From positions 372,001-436,000 of the forward strand of contig NZ_SMBO01000003.1 in NCBI RefSeq assembly GCF_004342985.1: 64,000 nt of DNA, written 5' to 3'. A program made the translations under genes and the position numbers. The stretch is from Novosphingobium sp. PhB57 (GTDB lineage: Bacteria; Pseudomonadota; Alphaproteobacteria; Sphingomonadales; Sphingomonadaceae). The number at the start of each line of letters is the position of its first letter. Within the stretch, counting starts at the first letter, position 1. Positions 34,340-42,242 of the stretch are shown in pieces. The notes under the pieces are model-generated. The model worked only from the letters and a program-made list of their open reading frames with translations. It did no database searches and was not told the origin of the DNA.

Positions 34340-36130
34340 TCAGTGAATTTCCGCCTCCGCCGTTCCGGCCTGCCGTTCGAACAACCGGCGATATTGCCCT
34401 TGCTGCGACTTGAGCAGCGCATCGTGCGTGCCGTCCTCGACGATTTCTCCGCGATGGAAGACCAGGATCCGGTCCAGCGCGCGTACCGTGGACAGGCGGT
34501 GGGCGATGACGATAGCCGTGCGGCCGACCATCAGCCGCTCCATGGCATCCTGAATGGCCGCCTCGGATTCGGAATCGAGGCTGGAGGTCGCCTCGTCCAG
34601 GATCAGGATCGGCACATCGGCCAGGAAGGCGCGGGCTATCGCGATGCGCTGGCGCTCGCCGCCCGAAAGCTTCACGCCGCGTTCGCCCACCAGCGTGCGG
34701 TAGCCTTTGGGAAGCCGCATGATGAATTCATGCGCATTGGCGAGGCGCGCAGCCTGTTCGATGTCCGCGATCGTCGCGTCCGGGCGGCCATAACCGATGT
34801 TCTCGGCCAGCGTGCGGTGGAACAGGACTGGCTCCTGCGGAACGATGGCCACCTGCCGCCGCAGCGAGTTCTGGGTGGCATGGGCCACGTCCTGCCCATC
34901 GATCGTCACGCGGCCCTGCGCGACGTCGTAGAGCCGCTGGATCAGCTTGACGAAGCTGGTCTTGCCCGAACCGGAGGGTCCCACCAACCCCACGCGTTGC
35001 CCAGCGGGGATCGTCACGTCCAGGTCCCGGAACAGTGGCTTGTCCTGCCCGGCATAGTGGAAAGTCACGGTGTCGAAGCGGATCGCGCCATCGGCGATGC
35101 GGATCGGACCGGCATCCGCGCGGTCGGCCACACCCAGCGGCTCATCGTGGAGCTGGACCAGTTCCTCCATCTCGTTCACCGAGCGCTGCAGCATGTGAAC
35201 GTGCTGCCCGATGTCGCGCAGATAGCCGTTGAGCACCAGGTAGCTCGTGATGACGTAAGCGACGTCGCCCGGGCTGGCCTCGCCCCGCATCCACAGCCAC
35301 AGCGCGGCAGCCGTCACGGCCGCGCGCACCAGCCAGAGCAGGCTGGTCTGCCCGCTGCCCGCCCAGGTGAAGGCCATCCAGGTCCGCCGCGTCCGCTGCC
35401 GCCACTTGGCGACCGTGCGGCCGAGCAATTCCTCCTCGCGTTCCTCGCCGCCGAACGCCTTGACCACGGCGTTGGTGCCGATCGCGTCGGCCAGGATGCC
35501 GCCGATCCGCGTGTCCCACTGGTTGGAAAGCCGCGCGATCGGCGCCAGCACCCGCATCGCCAGCCCCACGGTCAGCGCGATATAGGCGAAAGCGCCGATC
35601 GCCATGACCAGCCCGAGCACCGGCCAGTGCAGGGCCAGCAGGATCACCGTAGCCGCCAGGACCGTCAGCGAAGGCAGGAGGGAGAGCAGCAGCACGTCGT
35701 TCAGCGTGTCGAGCGCCCACATTCCGCGGGTAATGCGCCGCACGGTGGAGCCGGAAAAGGCATTGGCGTGCCAATCGGTGGAAAGGCGCTGCACGCGGGC
35801 GAAGGCCTCCTGCGTCACATCGCGCATCATGTTCAGCGTCAGCGGCGTGATCGCCCACCAGCCGAGGAAACGAAAGACCACAAGGCCCAGCCCCAGCACG
35901 GTAATCGCGGCAAAAGCGCGCCATGCCTCGGCCGAGGCGCCCCCGCCCACCGCGTCGATCATCCGCCCGGCATAGACCGGGACGAACACCTCGGTGACGG
36001 TCGCCACCATCATCGCGCTGCCGCAGGCCGCGGCCAGCACCGGGGCACGCCGCCAATGGCGGAACGTGAAAGACAGCACCTTGCGCAGGACCGCGGCGCG
36101 CGGGAAAAGGTCTTCGTCGGTATCGGTCAT
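34340..36130 (-). CDS. ABC exporter, fused membrane and ATPase domains (MsbA/MDR type)
   Basis: The 596-residue half-transporter has six membrane segments in residues 30-320. Its ATPase domain has Walker A GPSGSGKT (384-391), Q432 in the Q-loop, signature LSGGE (488-492), Walker B ILILDEA (508-514) and switch H544. The fold is that of type IV exporters for lipids, drugs or peptides. The start is the ATG after a CCGCGC/GCGCGG hairpin. Its upstream region (to 36301) carries a possible 12-codon leader peptide with a strong ribosome site, followed by several hairpins. This resembles translation- or transcription-attenuation control of resistance exporters. The substrate is unknown. Confidence 0.93.
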   Translation of the reverse strand: MTDTDEDLFPRAAVLRKVLSFTFRHWRRAPVLAAACGSAMMVATVTEVFVPVYAGRMIDAVGGGASAEAWRAFAAITVLGLGLVVFRFLGWWAITPLTLNMMRDVTQEAFARVQRLSTDWHANAFSGSTVRRITRGMWALDTLNDVLLLSLLPSLTVLAATVILLALHWPVLGLVMAIGAFAYIALTVGLAMRVLAPIARLSNQWDTRIGGILADAIGTNAVVKAFGGEEREEELLGRTVAKWRQRTRRTWMAFTWAGSGQTSLLWLVRAAVTAAALWLWMRGEASPGDVAYVITSYLVLNGYLRDIGQHVHMLQRSVNEMEELVQLHDEPLGVADRADAGPIRIADGAIRFDTVTFHYAGQDKPLFRDLDVTIPAGQRVGLVGPSGSGKTSFVKLIQRLYDVAQGRVTIDGQDVAHATQNSLRRQVAIVPQEPVLFHRTLAENIGYGRPDATIADIEQAARLANAHEFIMRLPKGYRTLVGERGVKLSGGERQRIAIARAFLADVPILILDEATSSLDSESEAAIQDAMERLMVGRTAIVIAHRLSTVRALDRILVFHRGEIVEDGTHDALLKSQQGQYRRLFERQAGTAEAEIH

Positions 36131-36182
36131 GAGGTTTTTCCGCGCGGCCTTGCGCGGTCCCGGTTCGGCAATTGTCAGGAGC

Positions 36183-36238
36183 GACCCGGCGATACCGGGT
36201 CTAAGTCGGGAGGCGGCCGCCCGAGCCTGAGCATCGGG
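36183..36238 (-). promoter_or_regulatory. Hairpin cluster in the leader of the ABC exporter gene
   Basis: Three inverted repeats lie between the short peptide and the exporter gene: GACCCGG/CCGGGTC (36183-36201), the palindrome GGCGGCCGCC (36212-36221) and CCCGA/TCGGG (36220-36238). The last two overlap, so they could form alternative structures as in attenuators. Confidence 0.4.
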
Positions 36239-36262
36239 ACGCCGGGTTCGGGACTCTCGCCG

Positions 36263-36301
36263 TCAGTTCGGCGCGCGGAAGGGACTGTACGGATAGTTCA
36301 T
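36263..36301 (-). CDS. Possible 12-residue leader peptide upstream of the ABC exporter
   Basis: A minus-strand frame encodes MNYPYSPFRAPN and a stop. It stands behind an excellent ribosome site, AGGGAGGG with 5-base spacing. It lies 132 bases upstream of the exporter start on the same strand, with several hairpins between. The peptide is rich in Tyr, Pro and Asn, and such sequences can stall ribosomes. I infer a regulatory leader peptide; the coding status rests only on the ribosome site and position. Confidence 0.45.
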   Translation of the reverse strand: MNYPYSPFRAPN

Positions 36302-36398
36302 CTTCGCCCTCCCTCGTCACGGCAGGCGCCCATGCCCCGCTGGTCCGGCAGTCCTTAGCAGAAACGGGATGCAAGGACCAGACGCAGCAGCGCCTGTT

Positions 36399-36779
36399 TC
36401 AGCCCGAAGGCAGAGCGGAACTATCGGGCGCCTGCTGGCGCGGCGCCTTGCCACGGCGCACGCGCGCTTTTTCGGGCAGAGGGGCGAGACGGCCCACGAT
36501 TTCCTCCATCGGCGTCCCCGGCGGCACGAGATGAACCGTAGAGGGCGCGCTCGCCTGAACGAGACAGACCGCGTTCTTCGGACAGATATCGAGGCAGGAG
36601 ACCGGAACCACCTTGTAGCGCCCCTGAGACTTCAGCGCCGACTTGAGCGCTTTCTCCAGGCGCTTGTCGCCGTCCTTGCCGAAACCGCCGTGGACCTTCC
36701 TGCTGCACTTGCGGCACACCAGCAGGACTTCGTCCCACTTGGCCGAAACATTGCGTAAAGGGCGGTGCTGGCTCGACAT
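36399..36779 (-). CDS. Thioredoxin-like [2Fe-2S] ferredoxin-type protein (DUF1636-like)
   Basis: The 126-residue protein has CRKC (C22, C25), SCLDICPKNAVC (C62, C66, C72) and the overall order CxxC...CxxxC of thioredoxin-fold [2Fe-2S] proteins. A helix rich in Lys (DKRLEKALKSALKSQG) lies between the Cys pairs, as in those proteins. The start MSSQHRPLRN is chosen because the upstream open frame has no coding features. The C-terminal 35 residues are Arg/Ala/Pro-rich. No cobalamin or hydrogenase gene is nearby to assign a partner, so the electron acceptor is unknown. It stands alone between the exporter and the catabolic operon. Confidence 0.75.
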   Translation of the reverse strand: MSSQHRPLRNVSAKWDEVLLVCRKCSRKVHGGFGKDGDKRLEKALKSALKSQGRYKVVPVSCLDICPKNAVCLVQASAPSTVHLVPPGTPMEEIVGRLAPLPEKARVRRGKAPRQQAPDSSALPSG

Positions 36780-36921
36780 GCTGGTTTCCTGTTTTCGCGC
36801 GCCGGGCGCGAGGCTTCGGGACGATGCTGACAGGATCACAGCGCGCCGGCGAACGGGAAGTTTCGCTTTCTGATGACGGAAACGACGATCAGGCCGCTCG
36901 TTCCGGCCACCGGCGCGAGCT

Positions 36922-37989
36922 TCAGCCCACGGCTTCCAGGCTTTCACGCGCCATGCGGGCCAGGACGGGAAAGCTCTCGGCCCGGTTCGCCGCCTGGGCA
37001 TTGGCGGCATTGCCGCGCAGGACGCGGCCCTTGATGCCGTGGAAGATCGCCGCGAGGCGGAAGAGGTTGAAGGCGACGTAGAACTCGTAGTTCGCGATGC
37101 CATCCCGTCCCGTCCGCGCGCAATAGGCGGCGACGTAGTCCTCTTCGGGAGGGATGTTGAGCGCACCGAGGTCCGCGCCGATGAGGCCGGGCACGATTTC
37201 GGGCGGCATCCGGTACATCAGCGTGTGATAGGCGAAATCCGCCAGCGGGTGGCCCAGCGTTGAAAGCTCCCAGTCCAGCACCGCCAGCACCCGTGGCTCG
37301 GTGGGGTGGAAGATCATGTTGTCGCAGCGGCAATCGCCGTGGATCACCGAGGTCTCGTCCCCTGGCGGGATCAGGCCGGGCAGCGCCTCCACCAGCGCGT
37401 CCATGTCGACATTGCGACCGGCGAGTTCGTCAGCATGGTACTGTTTCGTCCAGCGGCCGATCTGGCGCGCGAAGTAATTGCCGGACTTGCCATAGTCGCC
37501 CAGCCCCGCCCCTACCGGGTCTATGGCATGAAGCGCGGCCATCGTCGCATTCATCGCGTCGAAGTAGGCCGGCCGTTCCTCGCGCGAGACTTGCGAAAAG
37601 GTCGCATCCCAGAAGATCCGGCCCTCTACCATGTCCATCACGTAGAACCAGGTGCCGATCACGGCATCGTCAGTGCAGAGCCCATGGATGCGCGCCACCG
37701 GGAAGCCGGCCGCGCCCAGCGCCATCTGCACCCGTGCCTCGCGGTCCACCGCGTGCGCGCCCGGCAGCAGGTCTCCGGGCGGCTTGCGGCGCAGGACATA
37801 GCTGCGCCCGGGGGTGGAGAGCCGGTAAGTCGGGTTGGACTGTCCGCCCTTGAACTGCTCCACCCTGAGCGGCCCCGCGAAACCCTCGACATGCGCCGCC
37901 ATCCAGCGCGCCAGCGCCGCCTCGTCGAAGCGATAGCCTTCGCGGACGGGCACGGTCCCCGCGTTGTCGGCGGCAAGGTCGACGGCCAT
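36922..37989 (-). CDS. Phosphotransferase (APH family), ACAD-associated, possible 4-hydroxyacyl-CoA kinase
   Basis: The 355-residue protein has an aminoglycoside-phosphotransferase/choline-kinase fold. FKGGQSNPTYRL and YVLRRKPPGDLL form the nucleotide site, VIHGDCRCDNMIF is the catalytic HGD-x4-N motif and VLDWELSTLGHPLAD holds the Mg-binding Asp. This subfamily is fused or adjacent to acyl-CoA dehydrogenases of the ACAD10/11 type. In Pseudomonas LvaA phosphorylates 4-hydroxyvaleryl-CoA before an ACAD-like step. Here the ACAD gene ends only 2 bases upstream, so the same pairing is likely. It is the last gene of a nine-gene operon. The 4-hydroxyacyl assignment is inferred. Confidence 0.87.
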   Translation of the reverse strand: MAVDLAADNAGTVPVREGYRFDEAALARWMAAHVEGFAGPLRVEQFKGGQSNPTYRLSTPGRSYVLRRKPPGDLLPGAHAVDREARVQMALGAAGFPVARIHGLCTDDAVIGTWFYVMDMVEGRIFWDATFSQVSREERPAYFDAMNATMAALHAIDPVGAGLGDYGKSGNYFARQIGRWTKQYHADELAGRNVDMDALVEALPGLIPPGDETSVIHGDCRCDNMIFHPTEPRVLAVLDWELSTLGHPLADFAYHTLMYRMPPEIVPGLIGADLGALNIPPEEDYVAAYCARTGRDGIANYEFYVAFNLFRLAAIFHGIKGRVLRGNAANAQAANRAESFPVLARMARESLEAVG

Positions 37990-37991
37990 GG

Positions 37992-39206
37992 CTACGCCGC
38001 CTGCTCGGCGCGGGCGGCCTCTCGCGCCTGCTTCCACTCGCGCTTGATCTTCTTGGCGAGCGACCATTTGTGTACTTCGGTCGGCCCGTCATAGATGCGG
38101 AAGGCGCGGATTTCGCGGAACACCTGCTCCACGATCGTGCGGTCGGTAACGCCGATGCCGCCCATCACCTGCACGCAGTTGTCGGCAATCTTCATCAGTG
38201 CCTCGCTGACCGAGACTTTGGCCATCGAGCTTTCGACCGTGCCCAGCGATCCGCCGTCCAGCACACCCGCGCACCAGTCGATCATCAGCCGGCACTGCTG
38301 GATCAGGATACGGTTCTCCGCCAGCATGAAGCCCACGCCTTCGTGATCGATCAGCGTCTTGCCGAAAGCCTCGCGGCGGCAGGCATAGTCCACCGCGATT
38401 TCGTGTGCGCGCATGCAGGATCCCAGCCAGCGCATGCAATGCGACAGGCGCGCCGGGCTCAGGCGCACTTGCGCATACTTGAAGCCCTCTCCCGGCTCGC
38501 CGAGCATATGCGCGGCGGGAACCCGAAGCTCCCGGATCGTCACCGTGGAATGGCCGCCCGGCATCGAGGTGTCGATGGTGTTCGGCACTTCATCGATCAC
38601 GATGGCGGGATCGGGCAAGTCGACCAGGAACATGCAGGCCCCGCCCTTGCTCGCCTCGTCCACCGAAGCGGCCATGACGATGCCGACCATCGCCCCCTTG
38701 GCGCCGGTGATGAAGGTCTTGCGTCCGTCAATCACCCAGTGGTCGCCATCGCGGCGGCAGGTGGTCTTCATCATCGACGGGTCCGACCCCGCACCGCCCC
38801 AGTCGGCAGGCTCGGTCATGAAGAAGGCGGAGCGGCCCCTGCCCTCCACCAGCGGCGTCAGGAACCTGTCCTTCAGCGCGGGCGAACCGACATGGCCGAT
38901 CAGGTACATGTTGCCCTCATCGGGCGCCATGGTGTTGCAGGCGAGCGGGCCGAGCGGCGAAAGGCCGGAGCGGATCAGCACTTCGGCGGTCTCGCGCTGG
39001 GTCAGGTGGCTGCCGTCATCGCGGATATGCGGCGTGAGCACGCCCGCCGCACGCGCCTTGCCGCGCAGTTCCATGACGAGGTCGTCGGTCGGAGCGCCGT
39101 GATGGTCGCGGCGCGGATCCTGCTCGTAAGGCACCACGATTTCGCGGACGAAGCTCTCCACGCGGTCGGCCATGGCCATGGCCTGGGCGGAAATCGGCGC
39201 GGTCAT
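37992..39206 (-). CDS. Acyl-CoA dehydrogenase, ACAD10/11-like
   Basis: The 404-residue FAD enzyme shows ACAD motifs FFMTEPADWGGAGSD, HWVIDGRKTFITGA, RLSHCMRWLGSCMRAHEIA and the C-terminal GGIGVTDRTIVEQVFREIRAFRIYDGPTEVH. The helix beginning RLSHCMRWLG resembles the ACAD10/11 branch (RIHHCMR...), which acts with a phosphotransferase to convert 4-hydroxyacyl-CoA into a beta-oxidation intermediate. Its stop is followed 2 bases later by the phosphotransferase start. It overlaps the VOC gene upstream by 4 bases (ATGA). Cytoplasmic. The exact substrate chain is not visible. Confidence 0.92.
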   Translation of the reverse strand: MTAPISAQAMAMADRVESFVREIVVPYEQDPRRDHHGAPTDDLVMELRGKARAAGVLTPHIRDDGSHLTQRETAEVLIRSGLSPLGPLACNTMAPDEGNMYLIGHVGSPALKDRFLTPLVEGRGRSAFFMTEPADWGGAGSDPSMMKTTCRRDGDHWVIDGRKTFITGAKGAMVGIVMAASVDEASKGGACMFLVDLPDPAIVIDEVPNTIDTSMPGGHSTVTIRELRVPAAHMLGEPGEGFKYAQVRLSPARLSHCMRWLGSCMRAHEIAVDYACRREAFGKTLIDHEGVGFMLAENRILIQQCRLMIDWCAGVLDGGSLGTVESSMAKVSVSEALMKIADNCVQVMGGIGVTDRTIVEQVFREIRAFRIYDGPTEVHKWSLAKKIKREWKQAREAARAEQAA

Positions 39207-39748
39207 TGCAGCACCCGCACGGGATCGCTGCCATCCCAGTCGCGCGCGGCCTCTTTCATCATTTCGAACAGACCCTCCGATCCGGCCATGGGCTGGAGAT
39301 ATTCGATCACGAAGCCTGGACCCTGGCCGGGATCGACGTAGATCACCTCGCCGTCGTCCCCCACTTTGCCCTCCACGATCACGTCCGCACCCACTTCCGC
39401 GCAGGCACGGCGCGCCTCGGCAATGTCGTTCACGAAGACGCAGACGTGGTGCAGCCTATCGCGCACGGCATATTCGCCGGTGTAGAGCGAGGGCGCTTCA
39501 CTCTCGGTGCGGATCAGCTCGATCTGGATATCGCCCCAATAGCCGATCGCCATGGAGAACGTCGCGTCGGTGGGCTGGCCCTTGTACTTCATCTCGCCGA
39601 GCCTGACGTCATTGAGCACGAAGAACGGCCCGACGCCCACGGTTTCGATCCAGTACGTCAGCGCAGCGTCGAAATCGGTGGGGAAATAGGCAAGCTGAAT
39701 CACCTCGCCCAAGGCTTTGAGAGGTCCCGGTCTGGCGGAACTGGTCAT
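39203..39748 (-). CDS. VOC-family protein (glyoxalase/dioxygenase fold)
   Basis: The 181-residue protein has the paired beta-alpha-beta-beta-beta units of the vicinal oxygen chelate fold: VIQLAYFPTDFDAALTYWIETVGVGPFF in the first module and HHVCVFVNDIAEARRACAEVGA in the second. The His of HHVCVFV and a Glu near the C-terminal VIEYLQPM fit metal ligands. Members include methylmalonyl-CoA epimerase, glyoxalase and ring-cleavage enzymes. In a catabolic operon with acyl-CoA enzymes an epimerase- or isomerase-like role on a CoA ester is possible, but this is inference. It overlaps the ACAD gene by 4 bases. Confidence 0.85.
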   Translation of the reverse strand: MTSSARPGPLKALGEVIQLAYFPTDFDAALTYWIETVGVGPFFVLNDVRLGEMKYKGQPTDATFSMAIGYWGDIQIELIRTESEAPSLYTGEYAVRDRLHHVCVFVNDIAEARRACAEVGADVIVEGKVGDDGEVIYVDPGQGPGFVIEYLQPMAGSEGLFEMMKEAARDWDGSDPVRVLQ

Positions 39749-39762
39749 GGCGTGTCCTTCAA

Positions 39763-41199
39763 TCAGGCGAAGAGGCCTTGGGGTTCTTCGATCAGGGTCT
39801 TGAGCGTCTGGAGGAACTGCGCGCCGGCAGCTCCGTCGATGGCGCGGTGGTCTACGGAGAGGGTGAGAGCGATCCGCGTCTCGAACGCCACGCCGCCGCC
39901 CGCCGTCTCCACCGGCTGGCGCTGCGCCGCGCCGACGGCCAGGATCGCGCCCTGCGGCGGGTTGATGATCGCATCGAAGTTCTCCACCCCGAACATGCCG
40001 AGGTTGGAGACAGAGAACGTGCCACCCTCCATGTCCTCCATGCCCAGTCCGCGACCTTGCGCCTTGTCGATCAGGCGGCGGGTTTCGGCAGCAAGCTGGT
40101 CGATCCGCATGCGGTCGGCCTGCCGCACGACCGGGGTGACAAGGCCCTTCGGCCCTGCAACGGCGATGGAAACGTCGGCATGGGGGAAGCGGTAGATGTC
40201 GGTGCCGTGGACTTGCACATTGACCTCCGGATGGCGGACCAGCGCGATGGCGCAGGCCTTGACCACCCAGTCGTTCACCGAGGCCTTGCAGTCGAGCACG
40301 AGATTGGCGCTCTTGCGCAGTTCCAGCAGGGCATCGGCGCGGGCGGACAGGCGCAAGTAGAAGTGCGGAATTTCCTGCTTCGCTTGCGTCAACCGCTGGG
40401 CGACGACCTTGCGGATGCGATCGAAGGGAACGATTTCGGGCCGGTTCTGCCCCGCGACGAACTCAGGTGCAGCGAGCGAACCGGAACTTGCCGGTGCCGG
40501 GACCAGTGCCAGCACATCCGCCTTGGAAATGCGCCCGCGCGGGCCGGTGCCTTTCATGCCTGCCAGCGCGATCCCATGGAGCGCGGCGAGGCGGCGAGCG
40601 AGCGGGGAGGCGAAGACTTTCCCATCCTCCTCGGGCTGCGCCAGCGCACCTTTCAGCGCCGGACTGGCCGGGCCGCGCATCGCCTTGACCACGTCCTGAT
40701 GGGTGATCCTGCCCTGACGGCCCGAACCCTCGATATCCGAAATGTCGACGCCTTCCTCCTCGGCCAGACGCAGCGCCTCAGGGCTGATCGGGCGGTTGGT
40801 ATCGATCGGCAGGCGCATCCGTTCCGAGGTGCCGACGACAGCCCCCACCGGCTCGGGCACGGCGGCCTTGGCCTTGGATGCGCCTTGCGCCACGCCGCCC
40901 TCGGCGGGCGTGAAGGCGGCGATGAAAGCCTCGATCTCGTCCTCGGAATGGGCCCCCTCGTCGAACACCGCCAGCAGCGCGCCCACCGGCTCCGCATCGC
41001 TACCGCCGGTGACGAGTATGCGCCGCAGAGTGGCGTCGTATTCGGCCTCGACCTCATTGGTGATCTTGGCGGTTTCGATCAGGCACAGCGTCTGGCCGCG
41101 CGTGAAGCTATCGCCTTCCTTGACCATCCATTCGGCCACGGTGCCCTCGGTCATCTCGATGCCCCACTTGGGCATCGTGAAAGCGCGGATTCTGCTCAT
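39763..41199 (-). CDS. 2-oxoacid dehydrogenase E2 (acyltransferase) with two E3-binding domains
   Basis: The 478-residue E2 transfers the acyl group from lipoate to CoA. The lipoyl domain is residues 1-80 with the modified Lys at K45 (ETAKITNEVEA). Two peripheral subunit-binding domains follow, at about 137-174 (RPISPEALRLAEEEGVDISD) and 196-232 (VFASPLARRLAALHG). The catalytic domain ends with LSVDHRAIDG, with H451 and D455 as the active-site pair. Sequence style is close to acetoin-dehydrogenase E2. E1beta and E1alpha lie directly upstream; no E3 is in the window, so a housekeeping lipoamide dehydrogenase is probably shared. Confidence 0.93.
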   Translation of the reverse strand: MSRIRAFTMPKWGIEMTEGTVAEWMVKEGDSFTRGQTLCLIETAKITNEVEAEYDATLRRILVTGGSDAEPVGALLAVFDEGAHSEDEIEAFIAAFTPAEGGVAQGASKAKAAVPEPVGAVVGTSERMRLPIDTNRPISPEALRLAEEEGVDISDIEGSGRQGRITHQDVVKAMRGPASPALKGALAQPEEDGKVFASPLARRLAALHGIALAGMKGTGPRGRISKADVLALVPAPASSGSLAAPEFVAGQNRPEIVPFDRIRKVVAQRLTQAKQEIPHFYLRLSARADALLELRKSANLVLDCKASVNDWVVKACAIALVRHPEVNVQVHGTDIYRFPHADVSIAVAGPKGLVTPVVRQADRMRIDQLAAETRRLIDKAQGRGLGMEDMEGGTFSVSNLGMFGVENFDAIINPPQGAILAVGAAQRQPVETAGGGVAFETRIALTLSVDHRAIDGAAGAQFLQTLKTLIEEPQGLFA

Positions 41200-41212
41200 G
41201 ACAGCGCCCCCC

Positions 41213-42226
41213 TCACCGGTATGCCAGCGTCTTGCGGACGGCAGCGGCCACTTTTGCGGGACTGGGCAGATAGGCCCCTTCCAGCTCGCGGGCGAAAGGC
41301 ACCGGGGTATGCGGCGCGGTGACCATCTCGATCGGTGCTTTCAGGCTGGCAAAGGCCTTGTTCGCCACCAGCGCCGCTATGTCGGTAGCAAGGCTGCACC
41401 GCGGCGGCGCCTCGTCCACGATCACCAGCCGCCCGGTTGCTTCCACGGAATCGAGGATCGCTTCCTCATCGAGCGGAGACGTGGTGCGGAGGTCGAGCAC
41501 GTCGCAACCGATATCGTCCTGCGCCAGATCGTCGGCGGCCGTCTCGGCGTAGCCCACCATCATGCCGGAGGCGACCACGGTGACGTCCTCGCCCGCCCGC
41601 GCCAGCCGCGCGTGGCCGAAGGGGATGACGAAATCCGGATCGTCCGGCACGTCTCCGGTCATGGCATAGAGGAACTTGTGCTCCAGGAAGACCACCGGAT
41701 CGTCGTCCCGGATCGCCTGCCGCAGCAGTCCGCAAGCATCGGCCGGAGTGGCCGGCATAACGACCTTCAGGCCCGGCATGGAGGTGACGAACTGGCTGAT
41801 CATCTGGCTGTGCTGCGCGGCGGCGTTATAGCCCGCGCCGCAAGGCATGCGGATCACCGCCGGGCACACCGACTTGCCGCCGAACATGTAGCGGAACTTG
41901 GCGATCTGGTTCCACAGCTGGTCCATGCAGACGCCGATGAAGTCCGCGAACATGATCTCCGCCACCGGCCGCTTGCCCGCCAGAGCCAAACCGCCCGCCG
42001 CGCCCATGATGGCGCTTTCGCTGATTGGGGTGTCGATCACCCGGTCCGGCCCGAACGCCTCGTAGAAGCCGGTGGAGGTGGACCAGATCCCGCCGATCGC
42101 CTCCGGCCCGCCCGCCGTGCCCATGCCGCCCACCACGTCCTCGCCCAATACGACGACGCGCGGATCGCGCTGCATTTCCTGGAATATCGTGCCGCGTATG
42201 GCGTCGCGGTACATCATCTTTGCCAT
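41213..42226 (-). CDS. 2-oxoacid dehydrogenase E1 subunit beta
   Basis: The 337-residue transketolase-type beta subunit pairs with E1alpha in TPP-dependent decarboxylation of a 2-oxo acid or of acetoin. Typical segments are VVVLGEDVVGGMG, RVIDTPISESAIMGAAGGLALAGKRPVAEIMFADF and the C-terminal TVVASGMMVGYA, LRTTSPLDEEAI and VIVDEAPPR. The start MAKMMYRDAIRGTI follows the family's usual N-terminus. It is 16 bases after the E1alpha stop and 13 bases before the E2 start, so the three are one transcript. Substrate identity needs biochemical data. Confidence 0.94.
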   Translation of the reverse strand: MAKMMYRDAIRGTIFQEMQRDPRVVVLGEDVVGGMGTAGGPEAIGGIWSTSTGFYEAFGPDRVIDTPISESAIMGAAGGLALAGKRPVAEIMFADFIGVCMDQLWNQIAKFRYMFGGKSVCPAVIRMPCGAGYNAAAQHSQMISQFVTSMPGLKVVMPATPADACGLLRQAIRDDDPVVFLEHKFLYAMTGDVPDDPDFVIPFGHARLARAGEDVTVVASGMMVGYAETAADDLAQDDIGCDVLDLRTTSPLDEEAILDSVEATGRLVIVDEAPPRCSLATDIAALVANKAFASLKAPIEMVTAPHTPVPFARELEGAYLPSPAKVAAAVRKTLAYR

Positions 42227-42242
42227 GTGCTTCGCTCCGCCG

